Positions 52,501 to 63,607 of a stretch of 64,000 nt of DNA are shown here, piece after piece. The DNA comes from Dermacentor variabilis (lineage: Eukaryota; Arthropoda; Arachnida; Ixodida; Ixodidae). Under the pieces are notes generated by a model. It made no database searches. It saw only the letters and a program-made list of their open reading frames with translations, and was not told the DNA's origin. The stretch is from assembly GCF_050947875.1 (NCBI RefSeq), contig NC_134570.1:230377265-230441264 (forward strand), written 5' to 3'. Every line of letters starts with the position of its first letter. Position 1 is the stretch's first letter. The position numbers were made by a program, and so were the translations under genes.

Positions 52501-55500
52501 CACTCACCCAAACGCACACACACCGAGATACGACACACGCTCGCCCGCATTCACGTGTACACGCACGCAGGCACGCACGTTCGCGCACACTCACACAAAC
52601 GCACACACACCGAGATACGACACACGCTCGCCCGCATTCACGTGTACACGCACGCAGGCACGCACGTTCGCGCACACTCACACAAACGCACACACACCGA
52701 GATACGACACACGCTCGCCCGCATTCACGTGTACACGCACGCAGGCACGCACGTTCGCGCACACTCACACAAACGCACACGCACCGAGATACGACACACG
52801 CTCGCCCGCATTCACGTGTACACGCACGCAGGCACGCACGTTCGCGCACACTCACACAAACGCACACGCACCGAGATACGACACACGCTCGCCCGCATTC
52901 ACGTGTACACGCACGCAGGCACGCACGTTCGCGCACACTCACACAAACGCACACACACCGAGATACGACACACGCTCGCCCGCATTCACGTGTACACGCA
53001 CGCAGGCACGCACGTTCGCGCACACTCACACAAACGCACACACACCGAGATACGACACACGCTCGCCCGCATTCACGTGTACACGCACGCAGGCACGCAC
53101 GTTCGCGCACACTCACACAAACGCACACACACCGAGATACGACACACGCTCGCCCGCATTCACGTGTACACGCACGCAGGCACGCACGTTCGCGCGCACT
53201 CACACAAACGCACACACACCGAGATACGACACACGCTCGCCCGCATTCACATGTACACGCACGCAGGCACGCACGTTCGCGCACACTCACACAAATGCAC
53301 ACGCACCGTGGTACGACACACGCTCGCCCGCATTCACGTGTACACGCACGCAGGCACGCACGTTCACGCACACTCACACAAACGCACACACACCGAGATA
53401 CGACACACGCTCGCCCGCATTCACATGTACACGCACGCAGGCACGCACGTTCGCGCACACTCACACAAACGCACGCACACCGAGATACGACACACGCTCG
53501 CCCGCATTCACGTGTACACGCACGCAGGCACGCACGTTCGCGCGCACTCACACAAACGCACACACACCGAGATACGACACATGCTCGCCCGCATTCACGT
53601 GTACACGCACGCAGGCACGCACGTTCGCGCACACTCACACAAACGCACACACACCGAGATACGACACACGCTCGCCCGCATTCACGTGTACACGCACGCA
53701 GGCACGCACGTTCGCGCACACTCACACAAACGCACACACACCGAGATACGACACACGCTCGCCCGCATTCACATGTACACGCACGCAGGCACGCACGTTC
53801 GCGCACACTCACACAAACGCACACACACCGAGATACGACACACGCTCGCCCGCATTCACGTGTACACGCACGCAGGCACGCACGTTCGCGCACACTCACA
53901 CAAACGCACACACACCGAGATACGACACACGCTCGCCCGCATTCACATGTACACGCACGCAGGCACGCACGTTCGCGCACACTCACACAAACGCACACAC
54001 ACCGAGATACGACACACGCTCGCCCGCATTCACGTGTACAAGCACGCAGGCACGCACGTTCGCGCACACTCACACAAACGCACACGCACCGAGATCCGAC
54101 ACACGCTCGCCCGCATTCACGTGTACACGCACGCAGGCACGCACGTTCGCGCACACTCACACAAACGCACACACACCGAGATACGACACACGCTCGCCCG
54201 CATTCACGTGTACACGCACGCAGGCACGCACGTTCGCGCACACTCACACAAACGCACACACACCGAGATACGACACACGCTCGCCCGCATTCACGTGTAC
54301 ACGCACGCAGGCACGCACGTTCGCGCACACTCACACAAACGCACACACACCGAGATACGACACACGCTCGCCCGCATTCACGTGTACACGCACGCAGGCA
54401 CGCACGTTCGCGCACACTCACACAAACGCACACACACCGAGATACGACACACGCTCGCCCGCATTCACGTGTACACGCACGCAGGCACGCACGTTCGCGC
54501 ACACTCACACAAACGCACACGCACTGAGATACGACACACGCTCGCCCGCATTCACGTGTACACGCACGCAGGCACGCACGTTCGCGCACACTCACACAAA
54601 CGCACACACACCGAGATACGACACACGCTCGCCCGCATTCACGTGTACACGCACGCAGGCACGCACGTTCGCGCGCACTCACACAAACGCACACACACCG
54701 AGATACGACACACGCTCGCCCGCATTCACGTGTACACGCACGCAGGCACGCACGTTCGCGCACACTCACACAAACGCACACACACCGAGATACGACACAC
54801 GCTCGCCCGCATTCACGTGTACACGCACGCAGGCACGCACGTTCGCGCACACTCACACAAACGCACACGCACCGAGATACGACACACGCTCGCCCGCATT
54901 CACGTGTACACGCACGCAGGCACGCACGTTCGCGCACACTCACACAAACGCACACACACCGAGATACGACACACGCTCGCCCGCATTCACATGTACACGC
55001 ACGCAGGCACGCACGTTCGCGCGCACTCACACAAACGCACACACACCGAGATACGACACACGCTCGCCCGCATTCACGTGTACACGCACGCAGGCACGCA
55101 CGTTCGCGCACACTCACACAAACGCACACGCACCGAGATACGACACACGCTCGCCCGCATTCACATGTACACGCACGCAGGCACGCACGTTCGCGCACAC
55201 TCACACAAACGCACACGCACCGAGATACGACACACGCTCGCCCGCATTCACGTGTACACGCACGCAGGCACGCACGTTCGCGCACACTCACACAAACGCA
55301 CACGCACCGAGATACGACACACGCTCGCCCGCATTCACGTGTACACGCACGCAGGCACGCACGTTCGCGCGCACTCACACAAACGCACACGCACCGAGAT
55401 ACGACACACGCTCACCCGCATTCACGTGTACACGCACGCAGGCACGCACGTTCGCGCGCACTCACACAAACGCACACGCACCGAGATACGACACACGCTC

Positions 55501-55529
55501 GCCCGCATTCACGTGTACACGCACGCAGG

Positions 55530-55708
55530 CAGTGGCGTAGCAACAGGGGGGGCCGGGGGGCCGTGGGCCCCGGGTGCAAGGGGCCAGAGAGGGGGGGGGG
55601 TGTCATATGCGTCTGAAGACACCCCTCTTTCCGCCAGCTACACCCGGGGAGGGGGGGTGACAGAAGACCTATGGGCCCCGGGTGCCAGACGACCTAGCTA
55701 CGCCACTG
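55530..55708. mobile_element. hAT-type MITE inserted in the satellite
   Basis: The 179-bp insert has perfect 12-bp ends CAGTGGCGTAGC and GCTACGCCACTG. It is flanked by an 8-bp duplication CACGCAGG (55522-55529 and 55709-55716), which is itself satellite sequence. An 8-bp duplication and CAGTGGCG-type ends point to the hAT superfamily. The interior is G-run rich and non-coding. Confidence 0.9.
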
Positions 55709-57897
55709 CACGCAGGCACGCACGTTCGCGCACACTCACACAAACGCACACGCACCGAGATACGACACACGCTCGCCCGCATTCACGTGTACACGCACGC
55801 AGGCACGCACGTTCGCGCACACTCACACAAACGCACACGCACCGAGATACGACACACGCTCGCCCGCATTCACGTGTACACGCACGCAGGCACGCACGTT
55901 CGCGCGCACTCACACAAACGCACACGCACCGAGATACGACACACGCTCGCCCGCATTCACGTGTACACGCACGCAGGCACGCACGTTCGCGCGCACTCAC
56001 ACAAACGCACACGCACCGAGATACGACACACGCTCGCCCGCATTCACGTGTACACGCACGCAGGCACGCACGTTCGCGCGCACTCACACAAACGCACACG
56101 CACCGAGATACGACACACGCTCGCCCGCATTCACGTGTACACGCACGCAGGCACGCACGTTCGCGCGCACTCACACAAACGCACACGCACCGAGATACGA
56201 CACACGCTCGCCCGCATTCACGTGTACACGCACGCAGGCACGCACGTTCGCGCACACTCACACAAACGCACACACACCGAGATACGACACACGCTCGCCC
56301 GCATTCACGTGTACACGCACGCAGGCACGCACGTTCGCGCGCACTCACACAAACGCACACGCACCGAGATACGACACACGCTCGCCCGCATTCACGTGTA
56401 CACGCACGCAGGCACGCACGTTCGCGCGCACTCACACAAACGCACACGCACCGAGATACGACACACGCTCGCCCGCATTCACGTGTACACGCACGCAGGC
56501 ACGCACGTTCGCGCGCACTCACACAAACGCACACGCACCGAGATACGACACACGCTCGCCCGCATTCACGTGCACACGCACGCAGGCACGCACGTTCGCG
56601 CACACTCACACAAACGCACACGCACCGAGATACGACACACGCTCGCCCGCATTCACGTGTACACGCACGCAGGCACGCACGTTCGCGCACACTCACACAA
56701 ACGCACACGCACCGAGATACGACACACGCTCGCCCGCATTCACGTGTACACGCACGCAGGCACGCACGTTCGCGCACACTCACAGAAACGCACACGCACC
56801 GAGATACGACACACGCTCGCCCGCATTCACGTGTACACGCACGCAGGCACGCACGTTCGCGCACACTCACACAAACGCACACACACCGAGATACGACACA
56901 CGCTCGCCCGCATTCACGTGTACTCGCACGCAGGCACGCACGTTCGCGCGCACTCACACAAACGCACACACACCGAGATACGACACACGCTCGCCCGCAT
57001 TCACGTGTACACGCACGCAGGCACGCACGTTCGCGCGCACTCACACAAACGCACACGCACCGAGATACGACACACGCTCGCCCGCATTCACGTGCACACG
57101 CACGCAGGCACGCACGTTCGCGCACACTCACACAAACGCACACGCACCGAGATACGACACACGCTCGCCCGCATTCACGTGTACACGCACGCAGGCACGC
57201 ACGTTCGCGCACACTCACACAAACGCACACGCACCGAGATACGACACACGCTCGCCCGCATTCACGTGTACACGCACGCAGGCACGCACGTTCGCGCACA
57301 CTCACACAAACGCACACGCACCGAGATACGACACACGCTCGCCCGCATTCACGTGTACACGCACGCAGGCACGCACGTTCGCGCGCACTCACACAAACGC
57401 ACACGCACCGAGATACGACACACGCTCGCCCGCATTCACGTGTACACGCACGCAGGCACGCACGTTCGCGCACACTCACACAAACGCACACGCACCGAGA
57501 TACGACACACGCTCGCCCGCATTCACGTGTACACGCACGCAGGCACGCACGTTCGCGCACACTCACACAAACGCACACACACCGAGATACGACACACGCT
57601 CGCCCGCATTCACGTGTACACGCACGCAGCCACGCACGTTCGCGCACACTCACACAAACGCACACACACCGAGATACGACACACGCTCGCCCGCATTCAC
57701 GTGTACACGCACGCAGGCACGCACGTTCGCGCACACTCACACAAACGCACACACACCGAGATACGACACACGCTCGCCCGCATTCACGTGTACACGCACG
57801 CAGGCACGCACGTTCGCGCACACTCACACAAACGCACACGCACCGAGATACGACACACGCTCGCCCGCATTCACATGTACACGCACGCAGGCACACA

Positions 57898-58794
57898 GGT
57901 CTCAACACCTGGGACGATGACACCACGGTGAAATTTCTTTATTTGGCTTTGGAGGGAGACGCGAAAAAATGGTATGCCACCAAAATTTTGACCGGTGCCC
58001 CAAATACGTGGGAGGAGTGGGCTGCTCTGCGGAAATTTTCCTTCAGCAGCCGCCACGCAGCAGAGACAGCCCACCTGCGACTGGAAAACAGAGTGAAGTT
58101 GCCGTCTGAGAGCCCAGAGCAGTATCACTACGATGTACTGCAACTTCGTGCCCGACTAGACCCAGCCATGAAGGAGGAGGAGCGCTTGCGTCAGCTCTTG
58201 CGCGGACTTCGGGCCGATACGCTGGAGAAGATGATCCTCGCTAATCCCACAACCTGTGCAGAATTTCTGCAATCTCTCCAGCGTATAAACCACGCTGCAT
58301 TGATGGCCCGTGCCTATGTGACGCCTTCGACGGGCTACCCTCATCCCACCGGCCCGCAGCCGTGGACAGCGACCATTCCCGAGGAAGCAAACGGCCCAGC
58401 CGCCGTCGCCGCCGCACTGCAGCACCCACCGGTGAGCTTCCCCGTTCGCGAGCACCAACACTCCGTGTCGACATGCGTGGCGGACACCCACCATCACCGG
58501 CAAGGCGCTTCGACGGGCAATATGGAAATGAAGGCCATCGCTGAGTCTATTGGCTCCCTTGCCGACCGACTAAAAGCTGTAGAGGCACAGGTGTGCCGGC
58601 CGCCTGCACCACGGCCTCCTAGAACGTCCCGCGGCGACGATGGGCGCCCTCGGTGCTACTATTGCCATCGCCTCGGCCACATCGCGCGTCAGTGCCAGAG
58701 GCAGTACGAAGACCAACAGCGGCAGCAAAGGTACGAGGAGAGTCGTAACGGGGAGCGGCGCTATGACTCGGGAAACGGGAACGGCCGGGCATAG
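57898..58794 (+). pseudogene. Gag, N-terminus missing, with zinc knuckle
   Basis: About 298 codons of gag remain, ending at TAG 58792-58794. The capsid-like part is seen in TVKFLYLALEGDAKKWY, WEEWAALRKFSF and PEQYHYDVLQLRARLD. A central Pro/Ala/His-rich linker follows, then a CCHC knuckle CYYCHRLGHIARQC (58654-58695) and an Arg/Gln-rich tail. Gag packages the element RNA into particles. The frame is open upstream into the satellite only because the satellite lacks stops; the true N-terminal part, perhaps about 100 residues, is lost. The last codons hold a -1 frameshift heptamer (58770-58776) leading to the protease frame. Confidence 0.88.
58770..58776 (+). promoter_or_regulatory. Probable -1 ribosomal frameshift site GGGAAAC
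   Basis: GGGAAAC fits the X XXY YYZ rule and is in the right phase: GGA (58771-58773) and AAC (58774-58776) are gag codons. The gag stop lies 15 nt further on. After a -1 slip the frame is open without stops through 58777-59010, which contains the protease. Downstream AACGGCC (58780-58786) and GGCCGTT (58806-58812) can form a 7-bp stem. The spacer of 3 nt is shorter than usual, so the stimulating structure is less certain than the heptamer. Confidence 0.7.
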
Positions 58795-59010
58795 GGGGCC
58801 AGCCTGGCCGTTCAGTCTGCATACTGACAGAAAACCAACTAATCTCTGTGCCTGTCAGGGCGAATGGAACAAGCGGCAGACTAATTGTAGACACGGGCTC
58901 ATCTGTAAATGTCGTTTCCGTAGATCTCGCGCACAAGATCGCTTCAGTTCAAAAATTGAGAGAGAGTGGAATTTTAATAAGAGGAATCGGAGGAATACGT
59001 CCTCTCGCCC
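58777..59010 (+). pseudogene. Gypsy protease, -1 to gag, frame broken before RT
   Basis: The retropepsin active site LIVDTGSSVNVV (Asp-Thr-Gly at 58890-58898) is intact, in the frame reached by a -1 shift from gag. The chain continues through RESGILIRGIGG. Near 58990-59015 homology moves to the frame of the large pol ORF (GEAEIILQFG, then KDCPYELLGGLPF), a +1 change relative to protease. A five-G run at 59013-59017 is a plausible place for a one-base indel or a sequencing error. If real, the mutation stops production of the gag-protease-pol fusion. The protease is the enzyme that cuts the element polyprotein. Confidence 0.75.
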
Positions 59011-62000
59011 GTGGGGGAAGCGGAAATAATTCTTCAATTCGGCGCCACACAAATCTCTCAGAAATTTCTAATTGTAAAGGACTGCCCGTACGAACTGCTC
59101 GGTGGCCTCCCATTTTGCCGAGCAGCTCGGTTACTTGTAGATTTTTCTGCGGAGAAACTGCAAGTTGGAAAGGAAGTGTTCGATCTTCAAGTCGAGTTGA
59201 AGAGTGCCACACACGGTGATGTTCCAGCGCGATGCCAAGAGCAGATCCGATTAAAGCCGCGCACCGAGACTGTTGTGGAAGTAAAAATTCCTATAGATGG
59301 CGTCCACATTGTCGAGCCAAATGTGACTTTGAGAAACGGGTTGCGAGTTGCACGAACCGTAACCAATGTGTTGAGTGGAGTTGGCATTGTCCGCGTGGCC
59401 AACCCTACTATGTCACCAGTGATTCTGCATTGCGGCACAAAGCTTGGTTGGGCAACGTCCATTTATGACACGCAGCTGGGCGTCGCCGCGCCGCACTGCA
59501 CAGCTGGTAGCAGCGACTTCGAAGTTGACACTGGCGCCCATTTACAACCCTCTGAAAGAGATGAGCTGCTGTCACTTGTCAATAAGTTCCGCCATCTGTT
59601 TACCGGAAAACACAACCCAATTCAAAGAACTGACGTAACGGAGCATGTCATAGATACAGGTGATTCGGCTCCAATTCATCAGCATCCCTACCGACATTCC
59701 GCTTTCGAAAGAGAAGTGATTAGTGAGCAGGTTGATGAGATGCTTCGTGACGGAGTGATCAGAGAGTCTAACAGCCCTTGGTCGTCCCCCGTGGTTCTAG
59801 TAAAGAAGCCGAACGGCGGCTGGCGCTTCTGTGTCGATTTCAGAAGAGTCAATGCCGTCACGAAAAGAGATGTGCACCCTTTGCCGAGAATCGACGACAT
59901 TCTTGATGTGCTGCAGGGATCCCGCTACTTCACGACATTGGACTTGACATCAGGCTACTGGCAAATCGGAATTAGAGAGGAGGATAAGCATAAAACAGCA
60001 TTTTCATGCGGGCGAGGACTCTATGAATTCAATGTCGTCCCGTTCGGGCTGTGTAATGCTCCGGCTACGTTTCAGAGGATGATAAACAAAGTGCTAAGTG
60101 GTCTCCTCTGGAAGGTATGCTTGGCGTACCTTGACGACATAGTTATTTTCTCAAAGACAATGGCAGCTCACTTGGACGATCTCAGAAAGGTATTTGTTGC
60201 CCTCGAAGAAGCTAATTTGAGGCTAAAACCTGAGAAGTGTTCCTTCGCCCGCGAGGAGATTAGGTACCTGGGACACGTGATCACTGGAGACACTATAACC
60301 CCTGATCCACAAAAAATAGCTGCTATCGAGAAATTTCCGATACCAAAAAGTAAAAAGCAGGTACAGAGCTTCCTCGGCATCTGTAACTATTACAGACGCT
60401 TCATTAAAGACTTTGCGCAGATTTCCCGGCCATTGACAACGTTAACTAAGAAAAATGAAACTTTTGAATGGAATATGGCCTGTGAGGAGGCTATGCGAAC
60501 GCTCAAAGCCAAATTAACCACTGCACCGGTGCTTCGCCAGTTCGAACCGGGCAAAGCAATTGAAATTCACACGGATGCCTGCGATTACGGAATCGGTGCG
60601 GTGCTCGTTCAGAAGGAGGGCTCCCAGGAACGCGTCGTTGCCTACGCCAGTCGCCACCTAAACAAAGCTGAAAGCAACTACAGCACGACAGAGAAGGAGT
60701 GTCTCGCCGTCGTCTATGCCTGCAGACAGTTTCGCCCTTACATCTTCGGGTGCCACTTCACCGTAGTGACCGACCAGACTTGTCTAGCTTGGCTGATGAG
60801 AGTCAAGAATCCAAATGGACGGCTCATGAAATGGTCGTTGCTGCTGCAGGAATATGACATGACAATGAGGCACCGTCCAGGTTTGAAGAACGGGAACGCG
60901 GACGCGCTTTCCCGATTTCCCCATGATCCTCCGCCGACTAGTGAAGAAAACGCACTACCGCTACTCGCGCTGGATTATGTGGACGTCGGTGCAAAGCAGA
61001 GGGATGACCCTTGGATCAGGCAGTTAATAGAGCATTTGGAGAACCCTGATACGCCCGTCGCAAAAACAATGAAAAGAGCCGCGTGTTGTTTCCGGCTCAT
61101 TGATGGAGTGCTGTACCGAAGAGCCAAGGGCTTCGACGAAGATCGCTCGGCGCTTGTTCTCCCGAAAAGCTTGAGGACTGAGGCTTTAAGACATTGTCAT
61201 GATGACATTACGGCAGGTCACCTCGGAGTTCGGCGAACTTGGGAGAAGGTGCGGAGCCGCTACTTCTGGCCGAAAATGTTTTCGCAGGTAACAAAATATG
61301 TAGCGACCTGCCCAGACTGCCAGACGAGAAAACCAGCACCCGGCAAACCTGTGGGTTTTCTACAACCTATACCTCCTGTGGGGCGGCCATTTGAGCAAAT
61401 CGGCATGGACTTTCTGGGGCCATTTGTGAAGAGTAAACGCGGCAATCGCTATGTCCTTGTGATGACCGACTACCACACAAAATGGGTAGAAGCGGTCGCC
61501 TGCCCCGCTGCAACGGCCACTGAGCCAGCCCAAGCTTTTGTGGAGGAAGTGGTTCTGCGACACGGAGCACCGGCGAAGATAATCACTGACCGGGGCAAGC
61601 ATTTTGTCAGCAATTTGATCGAAGAAATATTCAAAGTAATGGGGAGTAACCACATCACAACTACCGCCTACCATCCGCAGACAAATGGCCTGTGCGAGCG
61701 GTTCAACCGCACGCTTGCAGACATGCTCAGCATGTGTGTTTCTACAAACCACCGGGATTGGGACGAATTCCTCCCTTATGTTGTTTTCGGTTACAACTCT
61801 TCACAACAGGAGACAACCGGCTTCACTCCGTTTTTCTTGTTGCACGGCCGCGAACCGACTTTGCCCATTGACGCGAGCCTCAACCTCCAACGTGGTGACG
61901 AGGGTGTCATCGACGCGTATGCCGTGGCGCGCAGGCTTCGCAAAGCTAGAGAGCTCGTAGCCAAGCGCGAGAGGAGCCAACAAGCAAAAAACAAGAAAGC

Positions 62001-62484
62001 ACACGACGCTCGACGGCGGGGTGCAGTGTTTCGACCGGGGCAATTCGTCTACGTGTGGACACCCTCACGAGCAAGGGGCAAAACAACAAAGCTCCTCCAC
62101 CGCTACCACGGACCGTTTCGCCTCCTTCGGCAAGTAGCGGAGAACAACTGGGAAGTCGTGAACCGCACCGGCAGCAAAAGGGACATTGTAAACATAGCGC
62201 GGTTAAAGCTGTGTCGCCCCCGTACATGTCCCGAGGACAACGCGGACGACGAGAGTGATGGTGAATGCGAGTGTTCTGCACGCGATGAAGCCACAGTGCC
62301 GCAGGGTGGCGCAGCAGTTCCTCCCGTCAGTGACCACGGAAGGAAACGTTCAACTAGCGACACTGAGGTGTACTTTGATCCGCGTGCCCCTTATAGGGAA
62401 CTGTCGTCCAACACCGAACCGAAAGAACTCTGGACTGGTGACAGTGACACAGAGATTTATTACACCGCAAGTGATGTTGACTGA
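59011..62484 (+). CDS. Gypsy pol: RT, RNase H and integrase, intact frame
   Basis: 1157 codons without a stop. The start given (GTG at 59011) is only where the frame opens; pol is normally expressed as a fusion. Residues 1-35 are the end of protease. RT: SPWSSPVVLVKKPNGGWRFC, FTTLDLTSGYWQI, FGLCNAPATFQRM and catalytic YLDD at 373-376. RNase H: HTDACDYGIGAVL near 521, TTEKECLAVVYA, FTVVTDQTCLAWL and NGNADALSR, so all four acidic positions are present. Integrase: zinc-binding HCHDDITAGHLG near 728 with CPDCQ, then catalytic D800, D860 and E896 (35 residues between the last two). A C-terminal module with YHGPFRLLRQV (GPY/F-like) and an acidic tail close the protein. No chromodomain was recognised. 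All catalytic residues look sound. Confidence 0.93.
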   Translation: MGEAEIILQFGATQISQKFLIVKDCPYELLGGLPFCRAARLLVDFSAEKLQVGKEVFDLQVELKSATHGDVPARCQEQIRLKPRTETVVEVKIPIDGVHIVEPNVTLRNGLRVARTVTNVLSGVGIVRVANPTMSPVILHCGTKLGWATSIYDTQLGVAAPHCTAGSSDFEVDTGAHLQPSERDELLSLVNKFRHLFTGKHNPIQRTDVTEHVIDTGDSAPIHQHPYRHSAFEREVISEQVDEMLRDGVIRESNSPWSSPVVLVKKPNGGWRFCVDFRRVNAVTKRDVHPLPRIDDILDVLQGSRYFTTLDLTSGYWQIGIREEDKHKTAFSCGRGLYEFNVVPFGLCNAPATFQRMINKVLSGLLWKVCLAYLDDIVIFSKTMAAHLDDLRKVFVALEEANLRLKPEKCSFAREEIRYLGHVITGDTITPDPQKIAAIEKFPIPKSKKQVQSFLGICNYYRRFIKDFAQISRPLTTLTKKNETFEWNMACEEAMRTLKAKLTTAPVLRQFEPGKAIEIHTDACDYGIGAVLVQKEGSQERVVAYASRHLNKAESNYSTTEKECLAVVYACRQFRPYIFGCHFTVVTDQTCLAWLMRVKNPNGRLMKWSLLLQEYDMTMRHRPGLKNGNADALSRFPHDPPPTSEENALPLLALDYVDVGAKQRDDPWIRQLIEHLENPDTPVAKTMKRAACCFRLIDGVLYRRAKGFDEDRSALVLPKSLRTEALRHCHDDITAGHLGVRRTWEKVRSRYFWPKMFSQVTKYVATCPDCQTRKPAPGKPVGFLQPIPPVGRPFEQIGMDFLGPFVKSKRGNRYVLVMTDYHTKWVEAVACPAATATEPAQAFVEEVVLRHGAPAKIITDRGKHFVSNLIEEIFKVMGSNHITTTAYHPQTNGLCERFNRTLADMLSMCVSTNHRDWDEFLPYVVFGYNSSQQETTGFTPFFLLHGREPTLPIDASLNLQRGDEGVIDAYAVARRLRKARELVAKRERSQQAKNKKAHDARRRGAVFRPGQFVYVWTPSRARGKTTKLLHRYHGPFRLLRQVAENNWEVVNRTGSKRDIVNIARLKLCRPRTCPEDNADDESDGECECSARDEATVPQGGAAVPPVSDHGRKRSTSDTEVYFDPRAPYRELSSNTEPKELWTGDSDTEIYYTASDVD

Positions 62485-62853
62485 GTGAACTCAAGACTAG
62501 TTAAAACTGTATGTGGCATTGTTCGTTCCTTCAGACAGATGTGTGCCCCGCAGTGCTAGTTAGTGACATTTTTGCCGCGTATTGTTGCTTTGTGTCCAGT
62601 TCTACTTCTGAGCATATGCAGTTCAGTCTTTGTATATTTGCTAGTAGTGTTTTCACATGTGCAAAATATTTTTTTTTGTAGATTTATTCGCCCTTTCTGC
62701 ACATTATGATGATGTAACATTGCCTTATAGCTGTGCGAGTGCTATGGTGTTTTGAGAGTGCTGTATAGACTTCGCTATATTTTTTTATTCTGAGTGTGGC
62801 GCGCTTAAGATTTTATAGCTTCATGCTAATTAAGAGTGGGCACACTCTTATTT
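62485..62853 (+). other. 3' untranslated part of the gypsy element
   Basis: T-rich sequence with no frame of note. A purine stretch AAGAGTGGG just before 62854 could act as polypurine tract. The more striking AGGGGGGAGGAG at 62857-62868 is an alternative, which would shift the LTR start to about 62873. Confidence 0.5.
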
Positions 62854-63607
62854 TGTAGGGGGGAGGAGTCGCGTGCCTTTCTTTACGTTTTTTTTTCGTT
62901 GCCTGTGCTGTGTGGCAGTGTTCCTTTCTTTCTTACCGCTTTTCTCTCAAAATGTCTTTTCGCCCACGAGTCGGGAGGTCGGTTGGGGGGGGGGAATCTC
63001 ACGCGCGGCACCCCCCGTTCCGCCTGAAGGTCCGGCCGGCCGACTGCGCTGTCACCCCCTCCCCCCCTCCTTTGTACTGGTGACGGAAGCGGCGCCTCCT
63101 AATTGCTCAAACTGTTTGGGGATGCTTCTCGACTCTTTTGTGCGTTTGTCTTTTTGTAGACGCCGCCAGTTCGTCTAAAGCCCAACGGATGTCTCTGTAG
63201 TTTTTTGTGCATCTTTACTTTTCTTTGGGTCATAATTCTTCGGGTAGGCGGCTGTCATCAAGTTCAAACTCGGCGAAGTCCGCCAACGGTTGGCTGGGAG
63301 GATTTGAATCTGTGCGGCCTGATTGGCCCTGGTCAACGAAGAGTTGGTATTGGTGATCCGTTTGCTCTCGGGCGGGATGTTGTGACGTTCCCCGAGGGTC
63401 CCAGGGCAGTTGGCGCCGGAGACACCGAGGGACGAGGTCGCAGCGAGTGCTGCTGAGATGTCGCAGTTACGAATTGTACAAGTGCGTAAATGCTTATAGT
63501 CGGTTAACCAAAGTTCAAATAAATCGAATCAGGAAATGTCTACGGATCTCCAGCGTGCTCGCTTCATCTCTCCGGCGCGGAACAAGTAGCGGACAACTTT
63601 CTACGCT

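Larger units (their letters stand above)
30454..57894. repeat. Satellite array of an 87-bp unit, about 313 copies
   Basis: The unit starts ACGCACGTTCGCGCACACTC and recurs every 87 bp (30454, 30541, 30628 and so on) to the gag junction. It is A/C-rich on the plus strand, with 13 CpG per consensus unit, long alternating purine-pyrimidine tracts and one CACGTG inside CGTGTACACG. The main variants are A/G alternatives at three sites plus an A/C site. Rare indel units also occur, such as an 18-bp shorter unit at 35701, 39778, 46026, 48189 and 51471. Because 87 is divisible by three and the plus strand has no stop triplets, all three plus frames and one minus frame stay open for thousands of codons. 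I regard these as non-coding. The array also contains a 200-N gap and one hAT-type MITE. Confidence 0.98.

Noticed and set aside
30454..57894. Telomeric repeat array
   Set aside because: The unit is 87 bp and unlike the arthropod TTAGG telomere repeat; no TTAGG runs are seen.
39484..58794. 6436-codon frame joining satellite and gag
   Set aside because: The satellite is open by composition and runs by chance into the gag frame; the frame also crosses the N gap and the MITE. There is no sign of a real fusion protein.
59187..62363. Several minus-strand frames of 60-130 codons opposite pol
   Set aside because: They are shadows of the intact pol gene on the other strand, with no motifs of their own.
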